NCBI RefSeq assembly: GCF_042686025.1
Contig: NZ_JBHUOZ010000003.1
Location: 1,860,001 to 1,924,000 of the forward strand
Reading direction: 5' to 3'
Source: Terrimonas rubra
Lineage (GTDB): Bacteria; Bacteroidota; Bacteroidia; Chitinophagales; Chitinophagaceae
DNA: 64,000 nt
Below are positions 25,502-33,980 of the stretch, in pieces (position 1 is the first letter of the stretch; the number at the start of each line of letters is the position of its first letter). The notes under the pieces were generated by a model. The model was not told where the DNA came from. It saw only the letters and a program-made list of their open reading frames with translations, and ran no database searches. The position numbers and the translations under genes were made by a program.

Positions 25502-26326
25502 ATGCAACAAGGCGCAGCCCAACCGGCAAAAAAGGTCACTACCAATACATTGCAAAAAATGAAAGCGGCCGGTGAAAAGATCTCGATGATCACAGCCTAT
25601 GACTTTTCCTTTGCACAGATATTTGACCATGCCGGCATTGATGTGATATTGGTGGGCGACAGCGCCAGTAACGTAATGGCCGGTAATACCACTACCCTGC
25701 CCATTACGCTGGACCAGATGATCTATCATGCGCAAAGTGTGGTACGTGCCCGCGAACGTTCGCTCATTGTGGTAGACATTCCCTTCGGCTACTACCAGTC
25801 CAACTCCGAAATTGCGCTTGCCTCTGCTGTCCGCATTATGAAAGAAAGCGGTGCGCATACGGTTAAACTGGAAGGTGGTGAAGAGATCATTGAATCGGTT
25901 AAAAAAATTGTGAGTGCCGGCATCCCTGTTATGGGGCACCTGGGTCTCACACCGCAATCCATCAATAAATTCGGCACTTATGTAGTAAGGGCCACCGAAA
26001 AAGCCGAAGCCGATAAACTGAAGCGTGATGCTTTATTATTACAGGAAGCCGGTGCTTATGCCATTGTACTGGAAAAAATCCCGGCCCTGCTGGCTAAGGA
26101 AGTATCGGAAAGCCTGGATATACCCACCATTGGTATCGGTGGTGGTAAATATTGCGATGGCCAGGTATTGGTGATGCACGATATGCTGGGCATTAATACC
26201 GAGTTCAAACCACGTTTCCTGCGCCAGTACCTCAACCTGAACGAGCAGGTAACAGCTGCAGTACAGCAATATATTACCGACGTTAAGAGCAACGATTTCC
26301 CCAACGATAATGAACAGTACGTTTAA
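25502..26326 (+). CDS. panB: 3-methyl-2-oxobutanoate hydroxymethyltransferase
   Basis: First committed step of pantothenate and CoA synthesis: adds a hydroxymethyl group from methylene-tetrahydrofolate to ketoisovalerate. 274 residues, a normal length. Family motifs are MITAYDFSFAQIFDHAGID, ILVGDSASNVMAGNTTTLP (Mg-binding Asp), KLEGGEEIIESVK, PVMGHLGLTPQS, IVLEKIPALLAKEVS with the catalytic Glu, and IGIGGGKYCDGQVLVMHDMLG. No other pan gene is adjacent. Its own promoter box lies at 25463-25470. Confidence 0.97.
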   Translation: MQQGAAQPAKKVTTNTLQKMKAAGEKISMITAYDFSFAQIFDHAGIDVILVGDSASNVMAGNTTTLPITLDQMIYHAQSVVRARERSLIVVDIPFGYYQSNSEIALASAVRIMKESGAHTVKLEGGEEIIESVKKIVSAGIPVMGHLGLTPQSINKFGTYVVRATEKAEADKLKRDALLLQEAGAYAIVLEKIPALLAKEVSESLDIPTIGIGGGKYCDGQVLVMHDMLGINTEFKPRFLRQYLNLNEQVTAAVQQYITDVKSNDFPNDNEQYV

Positions 26327-26410
26327 GAATAACCCAAAACACTGCAGGAACTTTAGCAGTTGCATTGATATAATTTTTTGTTTACCACCGTCCCTCCCCT
26401 GACCGGGCCC

Positions 26411-26450
26411 TGGTTGCGTCGCACACTTGTACTGCAGTAATACTATTGGG
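26411..26450 (+). repeat. Dispersed GCGTCGC repeat family, left-type copy
   Basis: TGGTTGCGTCGCACACTTGT at 26411-26430 and GTAATACTATT at 26437-26447, both shared with the copy at 55230-55267, and the first part also with the reversed copy at 61218-61235. Confidence 0.75.
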
Positions 26451-26482
26451 CATTGTCCGCGTTTCCCATACAATGATAAATC

Positions 26483-26511
26483 CCAATTATTAATTATTAA
26501 TTATTAATTAC
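26483..26511. repeat. Degenerate short-period repeat (TTAATTA type)
   Basis: Four units of TTATTAA/TTAATTA in a row in the panB-kduI intergenic region (26327-26653), which otherwise holds the GCGTCGC element and the kduI promoter box. Confidence 0.6.
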
Positions 26512-26601
26512 AAAGCCCTTCCGGCAACGTTCCCGGAATTATATTTCCTCAATTCCTCCTATTTACAACCCGTTCAGCAGCCTTACAAAAAACTTTAGGC
26601 T

Positions 26602-26609
26602 TACATTTG
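26602..26609 (+). promoter_or_regulatory. -7 promoter element of kduI
   Basis: TACATTTG matches TAnnTTTG, 44 bases before ATG 26654. Confidence 0.5.
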
Positions 26610-26653
26610 CGCACAACGATAACAGCAATATTATCACGCTAAAAAATAACGAC

Positions 26654-27484
26654 ATGAAAGTCTTGCATCAAGTACATCCCGAAGATTTTGTGAACTATAC
26701 TACCCAACAGATCAGGGATAAATTTTTATTGGAGAACCTGGTAGCACCCGATAAAATTGAATGTGTATACACCCATTACGACCGTATGATTGTAGGCGCC
26801 GCTACCCCGGTGACCACTACTTTAAAACTGGAGACTTACGACAACCTGAAAGCCGATTACTTTTTAGAACGCCGTGAAATAGGCATTATCAATATTGCCG
26901 GTAATGGTACCATTACGGTTGATGGTGAAACATTTGACTTGGAAAAGAAAGATTGCCTGTACATTGGCAAAGGCAAACAGGAAGTGATATTTGCCAGCAA
27001 GGACGCCGCCGATCCGGCCAAGTATATTTTATTTTCCTGCCCGGCGCATATGGAATACCCCACCCGTTTAATGAAGCCTTCAGAGGCCTTACCGGCCGAA
27101 CTGGGAAGCCTGGAGAACAATAACCACCGCGTGATCAACAAATACATTCACCTGGATGGTATCAGGAGCTGTCAGCTGGTATTAGGGGTAACCTCCTTTA
27201 AAGCCGGAAGTATCTGGAACACCATGCCTCCGCATTTACACGACAGGCGCATGGAAAGTTATTTCTACTTTGACTTACCGGAAAATCAGCGCATCATTCA
27301 TTTCATGGGACAACCCCACGAAACACGTCATATTTTCCTGAATAACGAACAGGCTATTTTATCACCCAGCTGGAGCATACACAGTGGTACGGCCACTGCC
27401 AACTACTCCTTTATCTGGGCCATGGCCGGCGAAAACCTGGTATTTACCGATATGGACCCGGTGCCTACTACCGAACTACAATAG
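26654..27484 (+). CDS. kduI: 5-dehydro-4-deoxy-D-glucuronate isomerase
   Basis: Isomerises 4-deoxy-L-threo-5-hexosulose uronate to 3-deoxy-D-glycero-2,5-hexodiulosonate in the breakdown of unsaturated uronates from pectin or glycosaminoglycans. 276 residues, normal length. Metal-site motif PPHLHDRRMESYFYFDL, with upstream FLERREIGIINIAGNGT and a C-terminal SWSIHSGTATANYSFIWAM ending FTDMDPV, as in characterised KduI. No kduD, polysaccharide lyase or SusCD gene is next to it, so the pathway partners must lie elsewhere. Confidence 0.96.
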   Translation: MKVLHQVHPEDFVNYTTQQIRDKFLLENLVAPDKIECVYTHYDRMIVGAATPVTTTLKLETYDNLKADYFLERREIGIINIAGNGTITVDGETFDLEKKDCLYIGKGKQEVIFASKDAADPAKYILFSCPAHMEYPTRLMKPSEALPAELGSLENNNHRVINKYIHLDGIRSCQLVLGVTSFKAGSIWNTMPPHLHDRRMESYFYFDLPENQRIIHFMGQPHETRHIFLNNEQAILSPSWSIHSGTATANYSFIWAMAGENLVFTDMDPVPTTELQ

Positions 27485-27504
27485 GTTTATCAAACTGATC
27501 ATCA

Positions 27505-27537
27505 TAAAAATGGCGTGTATTTTACACGCCGTTTTTA
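27505..27537. terminator. Bidirectional terminator between kduI and the methyltransferase gene
   Basis: Eight-base perfect stem GGCGTGTA/TACACGCC (27512-27530) with a TTT loop, flanked by an A run and a T run, so it serves both convergent genes. Confidence 0.87.
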
Positions 27538-28113
27538 TTATAATTTTATCCAGAACTTCAGCAACTCATCCATATAAGTGCCTACCACATGATAATGACG
27601 GGGTATATACGTATCGTTACCGTAAAAGGTGGCCAGCCTGGTGGCCGAAGGTAATTTCTCCAGCTGTCGTAACAGGTAAGCCTGGTAATGTTTATACAGG
27701 CTTATAGATTGGGCTACTTTTTCATCTATCCTTTCATCTACCGCTATATTCTCGTAAAAGGAATTATAGAAATAAAAATGATCATAATTCCCGAGGTCTA
27801 CGGTATTAATATCCCGGGCTTCAAAATAAACATTGGTCAACCCTATGGTATTGGCGCAGTCATTGGCTACTGCAACCAGGTTTTCCCTGAACTCCACACC
27901 ATAAAAATTAACGGCCGGGTGAAACATGGCACCGGTGAGGCAAAACTTCCCCACCCCGCTGCCTATATCCAGCACTTTTGTGCCCGGTTGTACCGCTAAA
28001 AAATCCGCAGCCCTGGCTGCCACATGCATCGGCGACCAGTGCCTGCCCGACAAAGCCCTCGCCCAATCGGGGAAAAGCGCATCCAGTTCCTTATCGTTAT
28101 TAATAATTTTCAA
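27538..28113 (-). CDS. Class I SAM-dependent methyltransferase
   Basis: 191-residue Rossmann-fold methyltransferase. Motif I is VLDIGSGVGKFCLTGA (about 47-62), followed by an acidic post-II residue in FYGVEFRENL, and a motif IV-like YDHFYFYNSFYEN. The substrate is unknown; the N-terminal WARALSGRHWSPMHVAARAA and the lack of any other domain suggest a small-molecule or protein side-chain target. Monocistronic and convergent with kduI. Confidence 0.82.
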   Translation of the reverse strand: MKIINNDKELDALFPDWARALSGRHWSPMHVAARAADFLAVQPGTKVLDIGSGVGKFCLTGAMFHPAVNFYGVEFRENLVAVANDCANTIGLTNVYFEARDINTVDLGNYDHFYFYNSFYENIAVDERIDEKVAQSISLYKHYQAYLLRQLEKLPSATRLATFYGNDTYIPRHYHVVGTYMDELLKFWIKL

Positions 28114-28124
28114 ATTAGCTGAAG

Positions 28125-28345
28125 GTTTTTACAATGGACAATAGACAATTGACAAGTGACAGTTGAAAATGGAAAATGGACAATGCACAATTAGCAAGTA
28201 AAACGCCTCTTGCACATTCAACCGTTCTGTTGCTCATTGCCAATTGCTCATTGCCTGTTGCTTTACTCCCCCACTTCCAGTCTTCACGTCTTTCTGACTT
28301 CCAGACTTTTCGACTTCCGGACTTCCTGACTTTCCTCCCCAACCC
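28125..28345. repeat. Two adjacent degenerate short-period repeats (GGACAATTGAC type and GACTTCC type)
   Basis: From about 28132 to 28200 units like ACAATGGACAATAGACAATT alternate; from about 28275 to 28342 the unit is roughly GACTTCC(A/G). By chance the block is open in the plus frame and would extend the receptor gene at 28419 by 81 codons of low-complexity protein, which is not a plausible N-terminus. Confidence 0.7.
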
Positions 28346-28418
28346 GCCGGCAAATTACTCCATTTTTAGCAATAGTATTTTATTGTGTAATATTGCTGTT
28401 AAACCGGTTACGCCACCC

Positions 28419-30902
28419 ATGAATTGTCGCAACATTTTTGCCTTATGCTGCTTACTCTTACTGCACATTGTTGTCTTTGGTCAAAAGAAAACAGCTGTTG
28501 TCAGCGGTATTGTTATTGATGAGAATGAGCAACCTGTTGCAGGCGTTTCTGTAGTGATATTGGGTCAGCAGACCGGGCAAACCACATCTGATTCCGGCAC
28601 CTTCCGTATCACCACCCTTGCCGATAAAGCATTTGCCCTGGTATTCAGTCACACGGCCTACCATCCCATTCAAAAAAACTTTTTACTCAGTCCCAGCGAA
28701 GAAGAGACCATCACCATTATTTTACATAAACGGGAGAACGTGTTGCAGGAAATAGTGGTGAGTGATCAGCGGGAACGTCGCGAAGCAGGGTTGGTAAGAC
28801 TAAACCCCAAATCCATCATCAACCTGCCATCCGTTACCACCGGGGTGGAAAATATGATCAAAATTATTGTAGGCAGTAATAACGAGCTTACGTCGCAATA
28901 CTCGGTACGTGGCGGCAGCTTTGATGAGAACCTGATCTATGTAAACGACTTCGAGGTCTTTCGTCCCTACCTCATCCGTAACGGCCAGCAGGAAGGATTA
29001 AGTTTTATTAATCCCGAGCTGGTACGCAATATCAACTTTTATAACGGCGGCTTTTCCAGTAAGTATGGTGATAAAATGAGCAGCGTGCTGGATATCCAAT
29101 ACAAAACACCCAAAAAATTCGGAGGCTCAGCCTATGTCGGCATCCTGGAACAGGGTCTGCACCTCGAAGGCACGGGTATCAATAACCGGCTCACTTACTT
29201 ATTTGGTGTACGTAACCGCAGTAACCGTAACCTCTTAAGCCGCCAGGAAACACAGGGGAACTATGTTCCTTCCTCGGCCGATATGCAATTGCTGGTCAAC
29301 TACCAGGTATCAAAAAAATGGCAGACCGAATTATTTACCAACTTTTCCCGCAGTAAATTTTATTTGCAACCTGCTTACAGCCAGTTAACAACCTCCGTTT
29401 TCACTCCTTATTTTACGGCCAACCTCGGGTTGGATGTATACTTTGAGGGCCAGGAGAAGGACCAATACACTACCAATATGGTGGGCATATCGGCCACCAA
29501 TACTGTCCATAAAAACTTAAAACTAAAATGGATGGCTTCGCGTTTTGAGAACGACGAAACCGAGAATATTGATATTGCAGGTGCCTATTTATTTGGCGAC
29601 CGTGATTTTGATGAGACCCAACCCACTTTCGGTACCATTGTCAATCCTTTAGGGGCCGGTATTTTTCATAACTATTCCCGCAATACCTTAAACATTAAAA
29701 ACTGGAACTTTTCGCATAAGGGCAATTACACCATCAACAAACATGCTGTACAATGGGGACTGGCTTACGATAAAACACTGATCAACGATAAAATGAACGA
29801 ATGGGAATACCAGGATTCAGCCGGCTATTCACTGCCCTATAACCCCAATACGATCCAGTTAACCAAGGTAATTAATTCCAGGGCCGATCTCGATATCAAT
29901 AAATACTCCGGTTACGTGCAGGACAATATTTTATTCGGCGATTCGCTGCAATCATTCACCCTCTCCGCCGGTCTGCGTTTTAATTATAACAGTTTAAACA
30001 GGGAGTTTTTATTATCGCCCCGTATCGGCGCCAGCTGGAAGCCCAACTGGCAGAAGGATATTGTCATCCGTGCTGCGGCAGGTGCCTATCACCAGCCACC
30101 GTTTTACCGGGAATTACGCAGGTACGACGGAACCGTTAATACCAACTTAAAAGCGCAGAAAAGCTGGCAGGGCGTGCTGGGCTTTGATTATAACTTTACC
30201 GGCTGGAACCGGCCCCTGCGCTGGACAGTGGAAGCTTACTACAAACACATGACCGATGTAGTACCCTATGATATTGACAATGTAAGGGTGCGTTACTTTG
30301 GTGAGAACATGGCCAAAGCCTATGCCGTAGGTATTGAGTCGCGGTTGTACGGCGAGCTGGTAAAAGATGCCGAAAGCTGGATCAGCATCGGTTTTATGCG
30401 CACCCGTGAGGACATTGAAGGCGATACCTATAAAAACTATACCCTCGATAATAACAACAACCCCATTGACAGTGTAACCGTGAACCAGGGCTGGTTACGC
30501 CGCCCTACTGACAGGCTCATCACTTTTGGCATGTTTTTCCAGGACTATCTGGCTACCAATAAAAACCTGAAAATGTACCTCAACTTATTGTATGGTACCA
30601 ACCTGCCTTATAATATTCCCGGCAGTGTAAAATACCGTAATGCCATGCAGATACCGGAATACATCCGTGCCGATATTGGTTTCAGTTACCAGTTACTGGA
30701 CAGCGATCGCAGCAAACGCCGCAGCCATAGTCCATTCAAAAGCTTTGATAATATCTGGGCCACACTGGAAGTATTTAATATCATTGACCGGGATAATACC
30801 ATCTCCTACCTGCTTATCAAGGATTTTTCCAATACTACTTATCTCATGCCGAATCGTCTTACACCAAGGCTGATTAACTTTAAAATTGTAGCCCGCTGGT
30901 AG
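28419..30902 (+). CDS. TonB-dependent outer membrane receptor with carboxypeptidase-like N-terminal domain
   Basis: 827-residue receptor, not of the SusC type: no SusD neighbour, and shorter. ATG 28419 begins a good signal peptide (MNCRNIFALCCLLLLHIVVFG). A carboxypeptidase-like domain follows (about 25-115: VSGIVIDENEQPVAGVSVVI), then the plug (SQYSVRGGSFDENLIYVNDF; INFYNGGFSSKYGDKMSSVL) and barrel ending in aromatic NFKIVARW. The frame remains open upstream to 28176, but only through repeat sequence. It stands alone, so the ligand is unknown; TonB-dependent receptors of this form often take up metal complexes or peptides. Confidence 0.93.
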   Translation: MNCRNIFALCCLLLLHIVVFGQKKTAVVSGIVIDENEQPVAGVSVVILGQQTGQTTSDSGTFRITTLADKAFALVFSHTAYHPIQKNFLLSPSEEETITIILHKRENVLQEIVVSDQRERREAGLVRLNPKSIINLPSVTTGVENMIKIIVGSNNELTSQYSVRGGSFDENLIYVNDFEVFRPYLIRNGQQEGLSFINPELVRNINFYNGGFSSKYGDKMSSVLDIQYKTPKKFGGSAYVGILEQGLHLEGTGINNRLTYLFGVRNRSNRNLLSRQETQGNYVPSSADMQLLVNYQVSKKWQTELFTNFSRSKFYLQPAYSQLTTSVFTPYFTANLGLDVYFEGQEKDQYTTNMVGISATNTVHKNLKLKWMASRFENDETENIDIAGAYLFGDRDFDETQPTFGTIVNPLGAGIFHNYSRNTLNIKNWNFSHKGNYTINKHAVQWGLAYDKTLINDKMNEWEYQDSAGYSLPYNPNTIQLTKVINSRADLDINKYSGYVQDNILFGDSLQSFTLSAGLRFNYNSLNREFLLSPRIGASWKPNWQKDIVIRAAAGAYHQPPFYRELRRYDGTVNTNLKAQKSWQGVLGFDYNFTGWNRPLRWTVEAYYKHMTDVVPYDIDNVRVRYFGENMAKAYAVGIESRLYGELVKDAESWISIGFMRTREDIEGDTYKNYTLDNNNNPIDSVTVNQGWLRRPTDRLITFGMFFQDYLATNKNLKMYLNLLYGTNLPYNIPGSVKYRNAMQIPEYIRADIGFSYQLLDSDRSKRRSHSPFKSFDNIWATLEVFNIIDRDNTISYLLIKDFSNTTYLMPNRLTPRLINFKIVARW

Positions 30903-30912
30903 TATTTTACTT

Positions 30913-30962
30913 GGTTAGTCGCACAGAGGTTAACAGAGGTGTTTCACAGAGTACTGCAGAGA
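30913..30962. repeat. Degenerate short-period repeat (CACAGAGG type)
   Basis: GCACAGAGGTTAACAGAGG, TTTCACAGAG and TGCAGAGAG occur in succession directly after the receptor stop. The reverse-strand form of the same phrase is seen at 58536-58583. Confidence 0.6.
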
Positions 30963-31023
30963 GCCTGCCTATGCCTGCATCAATTTATTCTAACGTATCT
31001 TGTGTAGACATTCATTCAATGCC

Positions 31024-31521
31024 ATGCCACATATCCGTCACACATTACTTATTGCTGCAACAGCTGAAAAGGTGTACCACGCCATTAACAGCCAGGAAGG
31101 TTTAGCAGCCTGGTGGACGCCGGAAGTGATCGCCAGCCCGGAGAAAGACAGTATCGCCCGTTTTAATTTTGGCCCTGACTATTACAAAGAAATGAAGATT
31201 ACCGGTCTGCAGCCCACACAACTGGTAACCTGGTTATGTATTGCCGGTGCAGCTGAATGGATTGGTACAGATATCCGTTTTGAATTGACTGCAGTAAATA
31301 AAACAATCTTACAAAATTTGTACGCCGAGATGAGCGGGCAGGCCGAACAACAACCGGCCAATACCTTAACGCTCTTACATTTTCACCATGATAACTGGAA
31401 AGAGTACACACCCATGTTTGCCGAATGTAATTACACCTGGGGCCGGTTTTTATGGAGCTTGAAATTATATTGCGAAACAGGTAAAGGGCTACCCTGGCCG
31501 CAACAACATCAGGTATACTGA
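31024..31521 (+). CDS. SRPBCC/AHSA1-type START-like domain protein
   Basis: 165 residues. The start MPHIRHTLLIAATAEKVYHA at ATG 31024 aligns the first strand and helix of the fold; the upstream in-frame start at 31000 would add eight residues. EGLAAWWTPEVIASPEKDS and a C-terminal helix with FLWSLKLYCETGKG are typical of the AHSA1 branch, which binds hydrophobic ligands or co-chaperones. Stand-alone family members act as ligand-binding proteins; no specific role can be assigned here. Confidence 0.85.
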   Translation: MPHIRHTLLIAATAEKVYHAINSQEGLAAWWTPEVIASPEKDSIARFNFGPDYYKEMKITGLQPTQLVTWLCIAGAAEWIGTDIRFELTAVNKTILQNLYAEMSGQAEQQPANTLTLLHFHHDNWKEYTPMFAECNYTWGRFLWSLKLYCETGKGLPWPQQHQVY

Positions 31522-31554
31522 AATCGAAGCTATCATTAATATTATTTATAAAAG

Positions 31555-31562
31555 TATATTTG
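31555..31562 (+). promoter_or_regulatory. -7 promoter element of the 31573 gene
   Basis: TATATTTG fits TAnnTTTG and lies 10 bases before ATG 31573, implying a very short leader. Confidence 0.45.
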
Positions 31563-31572
31563 GGTTATAAAC

Positions 31573-32271
31573 ATGCTGCAAATGGCCATTACAGATGAAA
31601 TAAAGCTGGATGACTACGAGGATGAAGATATTTTCGACATTGTTCCCAAACTTGAAAAATCCTTTGCTATACGCTTTGAGAGAAAAGCTTTCTTCTCTGT
31701 ACGTACCTTTGGGGATTTCTGTGCAGTGGTCTCGGATCATATACAAAAACCACAGAAAGAAGATTGCACTTCACAACAGGCCTTCTATAAAATCCGGCAG
31801 GCTATTCATAAAGTGCAAGGAATGGATAAAAATACAATCATTCCTGAAAGCAGTTTGGCAGACATTTTCCCCTACTCCCATCGTCGCCGACAGGTCAAAA
31901 AACTTCAAAGCGAGTTAGGTTTCCAGCTTAATATGTTAACATATCCGGGATGGTTAGCTAACATTTTTTTTATCGGCGTCCTAGCATCCTGTATTACCTT
32001 TTTCTTTGACTGGAAGATGGCGTTATCAGGCCTTATACTATTTGTAACCGCCATTTATATAGCAGATAAAACCGGCAAAAACATCGAACTGAAAACAGTA
32101 AAGGAACTTACGAAAAAAATGGTAAGCGAAAACTACAACGATATTCGCCGGACGCCTTATAGCGTAAATAAAAACGAGGTGGCCGGGATAATCAAACACA
32201 TATTTAATAAACATTTTGATATTGCTAAACAATACCTGACAGATGATGCATTATTCAGTTGGGCTAAATAA
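31573..32271 (+). CDS. Hypothetical protein with an acyl-carrier-like N-terminus and two membrane segments
   Basis: 232 residues, not recognised with confidence. The N-terminus (about 15-60: IFDIVPKLEKSFAIRFERKA, then VRTFGDFCAVVSDHI) resembles a four-helix acyl-carrier fold but has no DSL phosphopantetheine Ser. Two hydrophobic segments follow (about 125-142 and 147-163), then a soluble C-terminal part (165-232) with a TVKELTKKMVSENYNDIRR helix. I have a general impression that proteins of this layout occur near polymorphic-toxin loci in this phylum, but nothing here tests that. It is followed at short spacing by three more small genes on the same strand. Confidence 0.6.
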   Translation: MLQMAITDEIKLDDYEDEDIFDIVPKLEKSFAIRFERKAFFSVRTFGDFCAVVSDHIQKPQKEDCTSQQAFYKIRQAIHKVQGMDKNTIIPESSLADIFPYSHRRRQVKKLQSELGFQLNMLTYPGWLANIFFIGVLASCITFFFDWKMALSGLILFVTAIYIADKTGKNIELKTVKELTKKMVSENYNDIRRTPYSVNKNEVAGIIKHIFNKHFDIAKQYLTDDALFSWAK

Positions 32272-32304
32272 TCACTCCTATTGTTCAATCATAAAATAAC
32301 GAAC

Positions 32305-32775
32305 ATGAAAAAAATCTTAATTATTTTGGCCGTTCTTTTTAGCATGAGCACTCAGGCACAGGATGCCGGTATCTTTGAAAAGTTAATGACCGAAATAAAG
32401 GCTTATCAATTAGACACCACGACCGTGCCAGCCGATAAACTGACTAAAAAAATAACTGAACTCCGAAAACTAAGAGGTGGTTTTAATATTACGGAAGCCG
32501 TGGCCTATAAAATTGCGGAAGAGAGAACAAAAGAAAATGCCAATAAAGAAGAACTGGATAAACTGGAAGCTTTTTTCACCACCGGTAACGGCAAAAAATG
32601 GCTGGACAATGCCATTACCTGGATATACCGGAAACAGTTCAGTTACGCAGAAGTAAATACCATGGTACAGTTTTACAAAACCCCGGCAGGACAAAAGATG
32701 GCTGGCAGCTTCCCTGTCATCATGTTACAATCGTTAAAAGCGGCAGAAACAATACAGGAACAATTCAAACCTTAA
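32305..32775 (+). CDS. DUF2059-like exported protein
   Basis: 156 residues with signal peptide MKKILIILAVLFSMSTQAQ (ATG 32305 preferred to 32281). The C-terminal part, MVQFYKTPAGQKMAGSFPVI, matches the signature of the DUF2059 family, helical periplasmic proteins of unknown function. It lies 33 bases after the preceding gene and 33 before the next. Confidence 0.72.
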   Translation: MKKILIILAVLFSMSTQAQDAGIFEKLMTEIKAYQLDTTTVPADKLTKKITELRKLRGGFNITEAVAYKIAEERTKENANKEELDKLEAFFTTGNGKKWLDNAITWIYRKQFSYAEVNTMVQFYKTPAGQKMAGSFPVIMLQSLKAAETIQEQFKP

Positions 32776-32808
32776 CAAACAAACCAAACCAAATCATCAC
32801 TTTTACTT

Positions 32809-33327
32809 ATGGAAAAATGGCTTTCAAAGGAAACGATCTCGGCATTATTAAAATTAGGTGTTTATCAAATTGCGGGAGGCGCTATTGGTGCATTAATGAT
32901 TTTGTGGGCTATATTTCAGACTCCTGTCTTTAATATTACGCTTATTATAATTTATATATTTATCCTGGCCCTTTTTGGTTACTCTATTTTTTGTGGAATA
33001 AGTTGTATCCAGACAAAGAGGAATGCCTTAAAACATTCTTTACTGAACCAGGTACTACAGGTATTAAGTTTTGCGCTACCTGGCTTTACTTTTAGCTATA
33101 CCGCAGGCGTGAGTGTATTTGCCGGATTGGTGATGACAGATTCACTTGAGTTTAATTTCAGTGCCGGTATATCGTCAGTAACTGTTAACACCATGACGGG
33201 AGAAGATACATTAAAATTAAGTGTAAATATCGTTGCCGTCCTTTTAATTCTATGGATTAATAAGCTGAATAAAACTGTAAAAGAAGAATTGACCCGTTGG
33301 GACCTGCCGGCAATTGATAATGCATAA
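32809..33327 (+). CDS. Hypothetical membrane protein
   Basis: 172 residues, not recognised. Hydrophobic segments at about 13-34, 42-64, 84-110 and 136-151 suggest three or four membrane spans; the C-terminus (NKLNKTVKEELTRWDLP) is charged. Start at ATG 32809 (MEKWLSKETI). Part of the run of small genes 31573-33943. Confidence 0.6.
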   Translation: MEKWLSKETISALLKLGVYQIAGGAIGALMILWAIFQTPVFNITLIIIYIFILALFGYSIFCGISCIQTKRNALKHSLLNQVLQVLSFALPGFTFSYTAGVSVFAGLVMTDSLEFNFSAGISSVTVNTMTGEDTLKLSVNIVAVLLILWINKLNKTVKEELTRWDLPAIDNA

Positions 33328-33337
33328 CTAAAATTTT

Positions 33338-33943
33338 ATGAAATGTATAATAGTGATATCCCTGCTATTTCTTTGCTATTCCTGTACCATGAGAACGCCT
33401 GGTGAAAAAGGAAAGAAGTTTGAACAGATCACAGGCGATTCGGCTTTTATCAAAAACCAGGCACTAAATCATAGTAGAGAGTTGAGTGAAATGCTGAACC
33501 TGCCCCCTATTTTTAATGGTGTTGACAGCTTTGAATTAAGATTATGGTGCTCCGGAATATGGACAAGAAGGAATCTTTTTATACTACGATATACAGCCGG
33601 TAACTGGGAGGCGGACAATTACCAATTTTACATAAATGATGGCGGGCTTGACAGCCTTTTCTTAACCGCAAAACAAATCCCGGGAGATACAGTTCAACAT
33701 ATCACATCTTTTTTAAGTAAGATTAAAATACTTCCCACGCAGGTTGCCATACCCGGCTTCAGGGATAATACAGCCGATGGCATTGGTTATACCCTGGAAA
33801 TCTCCACCAACAGTTATTATAAGTATTTATATTATCATAACCCTTTCAGGTACCATGATGACTATCATAAGACTTTCATACAGCTATTAGACCGGCTAAC
33901 AACAATCTTCCCTGCAAGAGTTCTCAGGCTTCCGTCACAATAA
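33338..33943 (+). CDS. Hypothetical lipoprotein
   Basis: 201 residues, not recognised. The N-terminus MKCIIVISLLFLCYSC is a lipoprotein signal with the lipid Cys at 16. The body has repeated aromatic beta-strand-like parts and no Cys pairs or catalytic motif. It starts 10 bases after the previous stop, so it is translated with the gene before it. Small lipoproteins next to unknown membrane proteins often serve as immunity or inhibitor proteins, which would fit the later gene array; this is speculation. Confidence 0.6.
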   Translation: MKCIIVISLLFLCYSCTMRTPGEKGKKFEQITGDSAFIKNQALNHSRELSEMLNLPPIFNGVDSFELRLWCSGIWTRRNLFILRYTAGNWEADNYQFYINDGGLDSLFLTAKQIPGDTVQHITSFLSKIKILPTQVAIPGFRDNTADGIGYTLEISTNSYYKYLYYHNPFRYHDDYHKTFIQLLDRLTTIFPARVLRLPSQ

Positions 33944-33980
33944 AATTAACTTTACGTAAAATTGAAATAACTAAATTTAG

